From NCBI RefSeq assembly GCF_036194065.1, contig NZ_CP108095.1:4526001-4590000 (forward strand): DNA of 64,000 nt, written 5' to 3'. Shown here piece by piece: positions 49,240 through 56,716 of the stretch. A program made the position numbers and the translations under genes. Below the pieces are notes generated by a model, which did not search any database, was not told the origin of the DNA, and saw only the letters and a program-made list of their open reading frames with translations. Within the stretch, counting starts at the first letter, position 1. The number at the start of each line of letters is the position of its first letter. This DNA comes from Streptomyces sp. NBC_00239 (GTDB lineage: Bacteria > Actinomycetota > Actinomycetes > Streptomycetales > Streptomycetaceae).

Positions 49240-49614
49240 ACCGACACCCCGCGTAGCCGGTGCCCTGGGGCGCGACCCCCAGCCCTTGTCGGCGCTGCGC
49301 GCGGCAACTCCCAGCCTCGCCGGCGCCGCGGGCCGCAACCTCCAGCGTCGCCGGTGCCCTGGGGCGCAACCCCCAGCCCTTGTGGGCGCTGCGCGCGGCA
49401 ACTCCCAGCCTCGCCGGTGCCCTGGGGCGCAACCCCCAGCCCTTGTGGGCGCTGCGCGCGGCAACTCCCAGCCTCGCCGGTGCCCTGGGGCGCAACACCT
49501 CAGCCTCGCCGGCGTTTGAGGCGCGGGGTTTGGGGCGGAGCCCCAAGAGCAACCCGGCTGGCGCCGGGCACCGGGCCCTGCCCGGACCCGCTCCTCAAGC
49601 GCCGGAGGGGCTGG
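49240..49614. repeat. Cloverleaf repeat locus 9 with 62-bp array
   Basis: Full copy 49501-49614 (A-B-C order; hairpin B loop TGGC; hairpin C loop CCT; arms chimeric). Left array 49255-49500 has a 62-nt period made of two 31-nt units: CTTGTGGGCGCTGCGCGCGG and CCTCGCCGGTGCCCTGGGGC starts. Three 60-bp half-copies follow. It is between convergent genes. Confidence 0.88.
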
Positions 49615-49794
49615 GGGGTGCGCCGGGGTCGCCGGGCCCTGCCCGGACCCGCTCCTCAAGCGCCGGAGGGGCTGAAGGTGCGACGGGGTCGCCGGGCTCT
49701 GCCCGGGCCCGCTCCTCAAGCGCCGGAGGGGCTGGGGGGTGCGACGGGGTCGCCGGGCTCTGCCCGGGCCCGCTCCTCAAGCGCCGGAGGGGCT
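49615..49794. repeat. Three 60-bp tandem half-copies (second site)
   Basis: Units have hairpin C (CCGGGCCCTGCCCGG or CCGGGCTCTGCCCGG) and the right arm CTCCTCAAGCGCCGG. Period and content equal those at 45975-46154, but arm bases differ (AAGCG against AAACG), so this expansion is a separate event or has since drifted. 49795-49840 holds nothing else. Confidence 0.87.
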
Positions 49795-49840
49795 GGAGAT
49801 GGCCCGCTCGGGGGCGTGGTCCAGGGACCTGGGGCCGGGG

Positions 49841-51943
49841 TCAGGCCAGGGCCTGGGGGAGGGGGGCGTGGTGGAGGGTGGTGAGGCCTGAGACGGCTCG
49901 GGTCAGGCACACGTACAGGCGCCGCAACCCGGTCCGCTCATCCGGCTCGCCGTCCACGATCGCCGCCGGCTCGTCCAGCACGACGTAGTCGTACTCCAAC
50001 CCCTTCGCCAGCGACGCCGGCACCAGCGTCAACCGCGCCTCGACCGTTGTCTCCTCGCCCGGCGCGAGGTACGGCAGCTCCGCCGCGCGCAGCGCCTCCG
50101 CCAGCGCGGGAACCCGCGCATCGGCGGCGATCAGCCCGATCGACCCCTCGTGCCGCAGCGCGTCCCGGCACGCGGCGAGGACGGCCGCCGTCAGCGCGCC
50201 GGCGTCGACGACCTCCTCGACGGCCAGCGAGCCGGGGGTCTCACGTACCGACGAGACCGGCGCCAGCCCCGGCGAGATCTCGGGCAGCAGCCGCGACGCG
50301 TACGCGATGACCTCGCGCGGCACGCGGAAGCCGGCGGTCAGCTCCTCCACCACCGCCTCCGGCTTCCCGAGGTGCGTCAGCGCCTCCGACCAGCTGCGCG
50401 TCGCCCATGGCGTGGTGCCCTGCGCCAGGTCGCCCAGCACCGTCGCGGAGCCGGTCGTGCATCGCCGGCCGACCGCGCGGTACTGCATCGGCGACAGGTC
50501 CTGCGCCTCGTCGATCACGACGTGCCCGAGCGAGTGGGTCCGTTCGACCAGGTCGGCGGCCTCGTCGATGAGGACCAGGTCGGCCGCCGACCACTTCGCC
50601 GACTTCACGCTCCGGAACGGCTTCGGCCACAGCAGCAGCTTCTGCTCGTCGGCGTCGAGCACCCCGTCCGCGTGCTCCGCGAGGAACTCCGCGTCCGACA
50701 GCAGCCGCAGCACCAGCTTCGCCGGGTCCACGACCGGCCAGACGGCCTTGACGGCCGCCTTCACGGCCGCGTTGCGGGCCACCGTGTCCTGCACGCGGTC
50801 GTCGGGCGCCTCGCCCGCCTGCTCCATGCGGACCAGCACGGCGTGCGCGATGCGCTGCGGCAGGGCCGCCAGGGCCGCCCCGTACCGCATGTCGCGGGCG
50901 AGGAGCTCGCCCACGATCTCCTCCAGCTCGTACGCCGGGATCCGCCAGCGGCGCGAGCCGCGGACCACCATCAGCGGCTCGGTGGGCAGCGTGACGTGCG
51001 CGCGGACGGCCCGCCGCAGGACCTCCGCCATCCGGGCGTCGCCCTTGACCACCGCGGTCTCGGCGGGGTCGGCGCCGCGCACCTCCGTGCCGGGCCGGGC
51101 CACCAGGTCGTCGACGGTGGCCTGCTTGACCTCCAGCTCGCCGAGCGCCGGCAGCACCTGCTCGATGTAGTGGAGGAAGGAACGGTTCGGCCCGATGACC
51201 AGCGTGCCGGTGCGTGCGAGCCGGTCTCGGTGCGCGTACAGCAGGTAGGCAACCCGGTGCAGGCCGACGGCGGTCTTACCGGTACCGGGGCCGCCCTGCA
51301 CGCACACCGAGCCGGACAGTCCGGCGCGGACGATCTCGTCCTGCTCGGGTTGGATGGTCGCCACGATGTCGCGCATGGGGCCGACGCGCGGCCGCTCGAT
51401 CTCCTGCTGGAGCAGCTTGCTGACCGCGGCGGCCTCGGCCGGGTCGGAGAGGTGCTCGTCCTCGTACGCGGTGAGCTCGCCGCCGGTGTAGCCGAAGCGG
51501 CGGCGCAGCCCGATGTCCTGCGGGTCCTGCTTGGAGGCGCGGTAGAAGGGCTGGGAGACCGGCGCGCGCCAGTCGATGACCATCGGGTCGCCCGCGGCGT
51601 CGTGCACGTGGCGGCGGCCGATGTAGAACTGCTCGCCCTCCGCGCCCTCCGCCTGGTCGGCGCCCGGCGCGTGCAGGTAGGTGAGGCGGCCGAAGAAGAG
51701 CGGGGTGTGGGCGAGGTCCGCGAGCGCCTTGATCCGGTCGTCGATCTGGGCCTGGAGGACGATGGCGTTCACCCAGTTCGCGGTGACGTCGCGGATGTCC
51801 AGGGACTCGACGTCCTCGCGCATGGCGCGCAGCGCGGCCCGGGACGACGCGAGGTGCGCGCGCTCGCCCGCGAGGGGGTCGGTGCCGGTGCCGGCACCGG
51901 TGTCCGGTGTGGTGGTGTGCTCTTCGGGGGCGTGCGCGGGCAC
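49841..51943 (-). CDS. HelD-like UvrD/Rep-family ATPase
   Basis: A 700-residue superfamily-1 helicase-like protein. The N-terminal coiled region (residues 25-80) precedes a domain with FGRLTYLHAPG, IGRRHVHD and VIDWRAPVSQPFYRA. The Walker A is GGPGTGKTAVGLHR (about 217), Walker B LVIDEAAD / VIDEAQDLSPMQYRA, and the C-terminal motif is YDYVVLDEPAAIV. These fit HelD, which binds and recycles RNA polymerase; a related Streptomyces protein (HelR) confers rifampicin tolerance. The GTG at 51943 follows GGAGG. Confidence 0.88.
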   Translation of the reverse strand: MPAHAPEEHTTTPDTGAGTGTDPLAGERAHLASSRAALRAMREDVESLDIRDVTANWVNAIVLQAQIDDRIKALADLAHTPLFFGRLTYLHAPGADQAEGAEGEQFYIGRRHVHDAAGDPMVIDWRAPVSQPFYRASKQDPQDIGLRRRFGYTGGELTAYEDEHLSDPAEAAAVSKLLQQEIERPRVGPMRDIVATIQPEQDEIVRAGLSGSVCVQGGPGTGKTAVGLHRVAYLLYAHRDRLARTGTLVIGPNRSFLHYIEQVLPALGELEVKQATVDDLVARPGTEVRGADPAETAVVKGDARMAEVLRRAVRAHVTLPTEPLMVVRGSRRWRIPAYELEEIVGELLARDMRYGAALAALPQRIAHAVLVRMEQAGEAPDDRVQDTVARNAAVKAAVKAVWPVVDPAKLVLRLLSDAEFLAEHADGVLDADEQKLLLWPKPFRSVKSAKWSAADLVLIDEAADLVERTHSLGHVVIDEAQDLSPMQYRAVGRRCTTGSATVLGDLAQGTTPWATRSWSEALTHLGKPEAVVEELTAGFRVPREVIAYASRLLPEISPGLAPVSSVRETPGSLAVEEVVDAGALTAAVLAACRDALRHEGSIGLIAADARVPALAEALRAAELPYLAPGEETTVEARLTLVPASLAKGLEYDYVVLDEPAAIVDGEPDERTGLRRLYVCLTRAVSGLTTLHHAPLPQALA

Positions 51944-52169
51944 GGTACTGCCTCCAGCTCTGGGGGACGGCCAGGCCCGCAGGGACCGGCTTCGGGGGCT
52001 CCCCGGAGGCCGGGCCTCGGACGTCGGGCCTCGGGATCAGGTCAGTGACAGGCGCCGGCCGGTTTCCGTCCGGGCGGCGGCTCTCCCCAGTGGTGCGGTG
52101 GGAGGCGGCAAGAGCGGAGATTCTAGTCAGCGCGGGCACACCGGGGCCAACCAATTCGAGCGCCCCTCG

Positions 52170-52450
52170 AGGGGCAACGCCCTTGGGGTAGCGGACGCCC
52201 TGAGGGGCAACCTCCAGCCTCGCCGGCGTTCAGGGTGCACGTCCTGGGGCGGCGGACGCCCTGAGGGGCAACCTCTCAGCCTCGCCGGCGTTTGAGGCGC
52301 GGGTCCGGGCGGAGCCCGGTGCCCGGCGGAGCCGGGTTGTCTTGGGGCTCCGCCCCAAACCCCGCGCCTCAAACGCCGGCGAGGCTGGAAGTTGCACCCC
52401 AGGGCACCGGCGAGGCTGGGGGTGGCGCCGCAGGGCTCCGGCGTGGCTGG
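52170..52450. repeat. Cloverleaf repeat locus 10
   Basis: Full copy 52277-52388 (C-B-A order) with perfect GGCG-type arms. A broken left arm is at 52214-52232 (CTCGCCGGCGTTCAGGG) in a duplicated unit with GGACGCCCTGAGGGGCAACC, and two units follow to 52450. It lies in the divergent gap 51944-52625, which has no other feature I can support. Confidence 0.85.
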
Positions 52451-52625
52451 GGGTGGGTTGGGCCGTCGGGGTGATGGGAGCCCCCGCTCGGTGGGGGTAG
52501 GACGTGGGGTGGGACTTCCGGTGGGCCCGTAGGGGGTGCCGTAGGTCCCGAGGATGACGCGGGGGGCCAGGGGATTCCCTCCGCAGACCGATGCCATATC
52601 CGGGACGAAAACGCACCATGGATAC

Positions 52626-52811
52626 ATGAGCACCGCAACCTTCACCCCGATCCAGGGCGGCCGCCCGAGCGGCGCCACAGCCACCGACTCCCACCGTCAC
52701 CGCCACAGCTTCGGCGGCGTCCTGCGCGCCGCGAAGGTCTTCGCCGGTGCCGTCGTCAGCGTCGTCGTCCTCGGTGAGTACGCCGAGGACGCTGACATAG
52801 TCCGGCGCTGA
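52626..52811 (+). CDS. Small hypothetical protein
   Basis: A 61-residue protein, MSTATFTPIQGGRPSGATAT at the start, with a His-rich stretch (DSHRHRHSF) and a hydrophobic tail (RAAKVFAGAVVSVVVLGEYA) that could be a short membrane helix. GTCCTCGG...CCGAGGAC (8-bp arms) lies at its end as a hairpin inside the reading frame. Coding use is consistent with a Streptomyces gene. It lies 40 bp upstream of the GT87-like gene. Function unknown. Confidence 0.55.
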   Translation: MSTATFTPIQGGRPSGATATDSHRHRHSFGGVLRAAKVFAGAVVSVVVLGEYAEDADIVRR

Positions 52812-52850
52812 ACCGGCGGGTCACCCCGCGGATCCACTAGGGTCACGCGC

Positions 52851-53996
52851 GTGACCCGGAGCCCCCTCCCCACTCGCGCACTGCTGTCCGCCCTGGGCGT
52901 GCTGGGCGTGCTGCTGGCAGGGGTGCTCCTCGCGCTGACCGCCCTGTGGACCATCCGCGGCGGCCACCTCCCCACGACGGTCACCGAACTCCCGACCGCC
53001 GGCGTGTACGGGAGCGAGTCGTACGGGCGCGGGGCGTACGACGGTGCCGCGCACGGGGCCGACCCGCCCGGCGGTGGCGCGTACGGCGGTGGCGCGTACG
53101 GGGCCGAGGTGTACGGGCTGCACGGGGGCGCGTGCCGGCCGGGTGCCGGCTGCCCGCCGTTCGCGGCGATCCTGTTCCTGCCGGTGAGCTGGCTGCCGGC
53201 CGGGGCGCTGCCGGCCGTGTTCGCCGCGGTCAACGCGGCCCTGCTGGCGCTGCTGGTCCTGTTCGCGGGCCGGGTCGCGCGACCCGGGCCGATCCTGGCC
53301 GCGACCGGTGTCGCGCTGGGGCTGGAGACCCTGTTTCCGGCCCTGCTGCCCGGGCAGGCCGGGCTGGCGCTCGCCTGCCTGGTGCTGTGGGACCTGAGCC
53401 GGTCCGACGGCTCCCTCGGCAAGGGCTTCGCGCTCGGTATCGCCGCCGGGATCACCCTCACTCCGGCGGTGTTCCTCGTCTACCTGCTCTGCACGGGCCG
53501 GATCCGGGCCGCGCTGACCGGAGTCGGCGCCCTCGCCGGGACCGTCGCGCTGGGCGCGCTCGTACTCCCCGCCACCAGCGCGGAGTTCTGGAGCGACCGG
53601 TTCGCGGAGGCCCTGCGGGCGGCCCGGCCCTGGGAGTTCGGCGCCGACCGGCCGGCGGCCGCGCTGGCCTCGCCGTACCCGCTGATCGCCCTCGCCCTGC
53701 TGGTGGCGGCGGCCTGGCGGCTGTGCGTCGTACCGGCGTCCGCCCCGGGGGCCAGCCCCGGTGCGGCCCTGCCGGCCCGGCGCCCGGCGGCGCCCGCCGC
53801 TCAGCCGCCGCCCGCCGGACACCAGCCCGCGAGCGGGCCGCCCGCCGGACGGCCCTCCGCCGGGCAGCCGCCCTCAGCCCGGTCCTCCGCAGACCGGTCC
53901 TCCGCAGCCCGGTCCTCCTCAGAGCGGTCCGCCACCGGTCCGGCCTCCGCCGGTCAGTTGTCGGACAGCAGTTCGTCCGCGTCCATGATCCGGTAG
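52851..53996 (+). CDS. GT87/DUF2029-like membrane protein, shortened
   Basis: A 381-residue membrane protein: a first helix (LLSALGVLGVLLAGVLLALT), an extracellular Gly/Tyr-rich stretch (YGGGAYGAEVYG repeats), then CPPFAAILFLPVSWLPAGAL and seven or eight further hydrophobic segments ending near residue 295. This is the pattern of DUF2029 mannosyltransferases, but it is short. Residues 300-381 are Pro/Ser/Arg filler (RSSADRSSAARSSSERS) and run 43 bp into the end of the convergent XPB gene. The start is GTG at 52851. Confidence 0.7.
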   Translation: MTRSPLPTRALLSALGVLGVLLAGVLLALTALWTIRGGHLPTTVTELPTAGVYGSESYGRGAYDGAAHGADPPGGGAYGGGAYGAEVYGLHGGACRPGAGCPPFAAILFLPVSWLPAGALPAVFAAVNAALLALLVLFAGRVARPGPILAATGVALGLETLFPALLPGQAGLALACLVLWDLSRSDGSLGKGFALGIAAGITLTPAVFLVYLLCTGRIRAALTGVGALAGTVALGALVLPATSAEFWSDRFAEALRAARPWEFGADRPAAALASPYPLIALALLVAAAWRLCVVPASAPGASPGAALPARRPAAPAAQPPPAGHQPASGPPAGRPSAGQPPSARSSADRSSAARSSSERSATGPASAGQLSDSSSSASMIR

Positions 53997-55603
53997 GCGT
54001 AGCCCTGTTCGGCCAGGAACCGCTGCCGGTGGGCGGCGAAGTCCTGGTCGATGGTGTCGCGTGCGACCACCGAGTAGAAGCGGGCCTCGTGACCGTCGGC
54101 CTTCGGGCGCAGTACCCGGCCGAGCCGCTGGGCCTCCTCCTGGCGGGAGCCGAAGGTGCCCGAGACCTGGATGGCGACCGTGGCCTCCGGCAGGTCGATC
54201 GAGAAGTTGGCGACCTTCGACACCACCAGGACGCTGATCTCGCCCTCGCGGAACGCGTCGAAGAGCTTCTCGCGCTGCGCGTTGGACGTCTCACCCTTGA
54301 TCACGGGCGCGTCCAGGTGCTCGCCCAGCTCGTCGAGCTGGTCGATGTACTGCCCGATGACCAGGGTCTGCTCACCCCGGTGCTTGCGCACCAGCGCCTC
54401 AGTGACCTTCCGCTTCGTCGCGGTCGTCGCGCAGAACCGGTACTTCTCCTCGGTCTCGGCGGTGGCGTACGCGAGCCGCTCGCTCTCGGTCAGGTTGACG
54501 CGGACCTCGACGCAGTCGGCGGGCGCGATGTAGCCCTGCGCCTCGATCTCCTTCCACGGCGCGTCGAAGCGCTTCGGGCCGATCAGCGAGAACACGTCCG
54601 ACTCGCGGCCGTCCTCCCGGACCAGAGTGGCCGTCAGGCCGAGGCGGCGGCGGGCCTGGAGGTCGGCGGTGAACTTGAAGACCGGTGCGGGCAGCAGGTG
54701 CACCTCGTCGTAGACGATCAGGCCCCAGTCCCGGGAGTCGAAGAGCTCCAGGTGCGGGTAGACGCCCTTGCGCTTCGTCGTCAGCACCTGGTAGGTGGCG
54801 ATGGTGACCGGCCGGATCTCCTTGCGGGTGCCGCTGTACTCGCCGATCTCCTCCTCGGTCAGCGAGGTCCGCTTCACCAGCTCGTGCTTCCACTGCCGGG
54901 CCGAGACGGTGTTGGTGACCAGGATCAGCGTGGTGGCCTTGGCCTCCGCCATCGCGCCCGCGCCGACCAGCGTCTTGCCGGCGCCGCACGGCAGCACGAC
55001 CACGCCGGAGCCGCCGTGCCAGAAGCCGTCCACGGCCTGCCGCTGGTAGGGGCGCAGCTTCCAGCCGTCCTCGGCCAGCTCGATCGGGTGCGCCTCGCCG
55101 TCCACGTACCCGGCGAGGTCCTCGGCCGGCCAGCCCAGCTTCAGCAGGGTCTGCTTGATCTGGCCGCGCTCGGAGGGGTGCACGGCCACGGTGTCGGGGT
55201 CGATGCGGGCGCCGACCAGCGGGGTGACCCGCCGCGACCGCAGGATCTCCTCCAGCACCGGCCGGTCGGTGCTGGTCAGCACGAGCCCGTGCACCGGGTG
55301 CTTGCTGAGCGTCAGGCGCCCGTACCGGGCCATCGTCTCGGCGACGTCCACGAGCAGCGCGTGCGGCACCGGGTACCGGGAGAACTCCACCAGCGCGTCG
55401 ACGACCTGCTCGGCGTCGTGCCCGGCCGCCCGCGCGTTCCACAGGCCGAGCGGCGTGAGCCGGTACGTGTGGATGTGCTCGGGCGCGCGCTCCAGCTCCG
55501 CGAACGGAGCGATGGCCCGCCGGCACGCATCGGCAAGCTCGTGGTCGACTTCGAGAAGCAGAGTCTTGTCGCTCTGCACGATGAGGGGCCCGTTCACGCG
55601 CAT
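53954..55603 (-). CDS. XPB/Ssl2-like DNA helicase
   Basis: A 549-residue SF2 helicase. The N-terminal damage-recognition-like domain covers 1-175. Motif I is VVLPCGAGKTLVGAG (about 208-220), motif II DEVH, motif III LGLTATLVRED; the C-terminal half has VIKGETSNAQREKLFDAF and RQEEAQRLGRVLRPK (motif VI). Mycobacterial XPB of this type is a 3'-5' helicase. The start at 55603 (MRVNGPLIVQSDKTLLLEVD) fits the family length. It is convergent with, and overlaps, the GT87-like gene by 43 bp. Confidence 0.93.
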   Translation of the reverse strand: MRVNGPLIVQSDKTLLLEVDHELADACRRAIAPFAELERAPEHIHTYRLTPLGLWNARAAGHDAEQVVDALVEFSRYPVPHALLVDVAETMARYGRLTLSKHPVHGLVLTSTDRPVLEEILRSRRVTPLVGARIDPDTVAVHPSERGQIKQTLLKLGWPAEDLAGYVDGEAHPIELAEDGWKLRPYQRQAVDGFWHGGSGVVVLPCGAGKTLVGAGAMAEAKATTLILVTNTVSARQWKHELVKRTSLTEEEIGEYSGTRKEIRPVTIATYQVLTTKRKGVYPHLELFDSRDWGLIVYDEVHLLPAPVFKFTADLQARRRLGLTATLVREDGRESDVFSLIGPKRFDAPWKEIEAQGYIAPADCVEVRVNLTESERLAYATAETEEKYRFCATTATKRKVTEALVRKHRGEQTLVIGQYIDQLDELGEHLDAPVIKGETSNAQREKLFDAFREGEISVLVVSKVANFSIDLPEATVAIQVSGTFGSRQEEAQRLGRVLRPKADGHEARFYSVVARDTIDQDFAAHRQRFLAEQGYAYRIMDADELLSDN

Positions 55604-55857
55604 CCCTTCGGCACGGGGTGGCCGTCCGGGTGCGCACGGCCAAACCTCCAGTCTGCCGTATCCGCAGGGACGACGGGGGCACGACGGGGGCACGGCGGGG
55701 GCTCGACGTCGGCTCGGCGCGGTCAGGGTGTGCGGGGGCGGCGGGGGAACCGTTGGCGGCCACCGCGCGCAGACCCAGGCCGTCCGGTGGGTGGACCACC
55801 ACGCTGGGCTTCCTCATGCAGCCGGCGCCACGGTGGGCGGCGGGCCCGTACCCGGGC

Positions 55858-56451
55858 TTACTCCACGCCGTCGCCCGGGGTGTAAGGGCGTTCGGCGGGG
55901 AGGAGCGCGCGGGCCGCTTGGTCGTCGCCGGCGCGGACCAGGGCGTGGATCTCGTGGGCCAGGGGGGTGACGTCGCGGATGGCGACCGTCCACGCGTCGG
56001 CGTAGGCGCGGGAGAGGGTGCCGGAGAGGCCGAGCTGGAGGGAGCGGTGCGGCAGCGGGTCGAGGTGGAGGTCGCGCTCGGGGTCCCACTGGATACGGGC
56101 CTCGGTGGCGCGCAGCTCGCGCTGCCAGGCGGCGTGGTCGGCGTGCACGCCGGGTGCGTAGTGGGAGAGGCAGGCGTTTCGCACGGCGTGGTCGAAGCCG
56201 GCGCGGGTGATCTCGACGGCGAGCACGATCTCCTGATCGGGCTTGGTGCCCCAGCCGCAGCGGTACATCATCCACAGGAACGAGGGCTTGATCCACGTCA
56301 TCCGGTCGCGCTTCCAGGCGGGCGGGAAGCGGTGGTTGTGGGCGGCGGGCAGGCCGAGGTGGGGGGCGTAGGCCTGGTAGACCGTGACGGTGGTGTCCGT
56401 GTGCGCGGCGCGGATCTGGTGGCGGGGGGTCGGGGACGGCTGCTCTGACAT
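55858..56451 (-). CDS. DUF4291-domain protein
   Basis: A 197-residue protein with the family core RMTWIKPSFLWMMYRCGWGT, KPDQEIVLAVEITRAGFDHA and VQWDPERDLHLDPL-like sequence (here IQWDPERDLHLDPLPHRSLQ). DUF4291 has no assigned function; it is widespread and probably enzymatic given the conserved K, W, D and R. It starts at the ATG at 56451 and lies between two helicase-related genes on the same strand. Confidence 0.85.
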   Translation of the reverse strand: MSEQPSPTPRHQIRAAHTDTTVTVYQAYAPHLGLPAAHNHRFPPAWKRDRMTWIKPSFLWMMYRCGWGTKPDQEIVLAVEITRAGFDHAVRNACLSHYAPGVHADHAAWQRELRATEARIQWDPERDLHLDPLPHRSLQLGLSGTLSRAYADAWTVAIRDVTPLAHEIHALVRAGDDQAARALLPAERPYTPGDGVE

Positions 56452-56529
56452 GCGGTCAGGATGTGTGCGCGGCCGGGTCGTCGGCCACCGAATAACGGCC
56501 GCCACCGGTACGGTCCCCTCCGGCGCGAC

Positions 56530-56690
56530 CCCCGTCCTTGCCGGCTGCCCGGCGTGCAAGTTCAGCCCCGCCGGCGTTTGAGGCGCGGGTCCGGGCGGAG
56601 CCCGGTGCCCGGCGGAGCCGGGTTGCTCGTTGGGGCTCCGCCCCAAACCCCGCGCCTCAAACGCCGGCGGGGCTGGAAGTTGCGCGGGGT
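56530..56690. repeat. Cloverleaf repeat locus 11, compensatory arms
   Basis: Full copy 56563-56676 (C-B-A order). Both arms have C/G in place of the usual T/A (CAGCCCCGCC and GGCGGGGCTG against CAGCCTCGCC and GGCGAGGCTG), so pairing is kept. Short units lie on each side. It fills the 265-bp gap 56452-56716. Confidence 0.87.
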
Positions 56691-56716
56691 CAGTTCGCGG
56701 GGTGGGTGGGGGTGGG

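Noticed and set aside
49255..49500. Regular 31-nt arrays that look like CRISPR repeats
   Set aside because: There are no unique spacers between units, the units themselves vary, and no cas gene is near. They are parts of the cloverleaf repeat locus.
51944..52080. Rifamycin-associated element upstream of the HelD-type gene
   Set aside because: I looked for the expected inverted repeat with GGGGCTTGC-type arms and did not find it.
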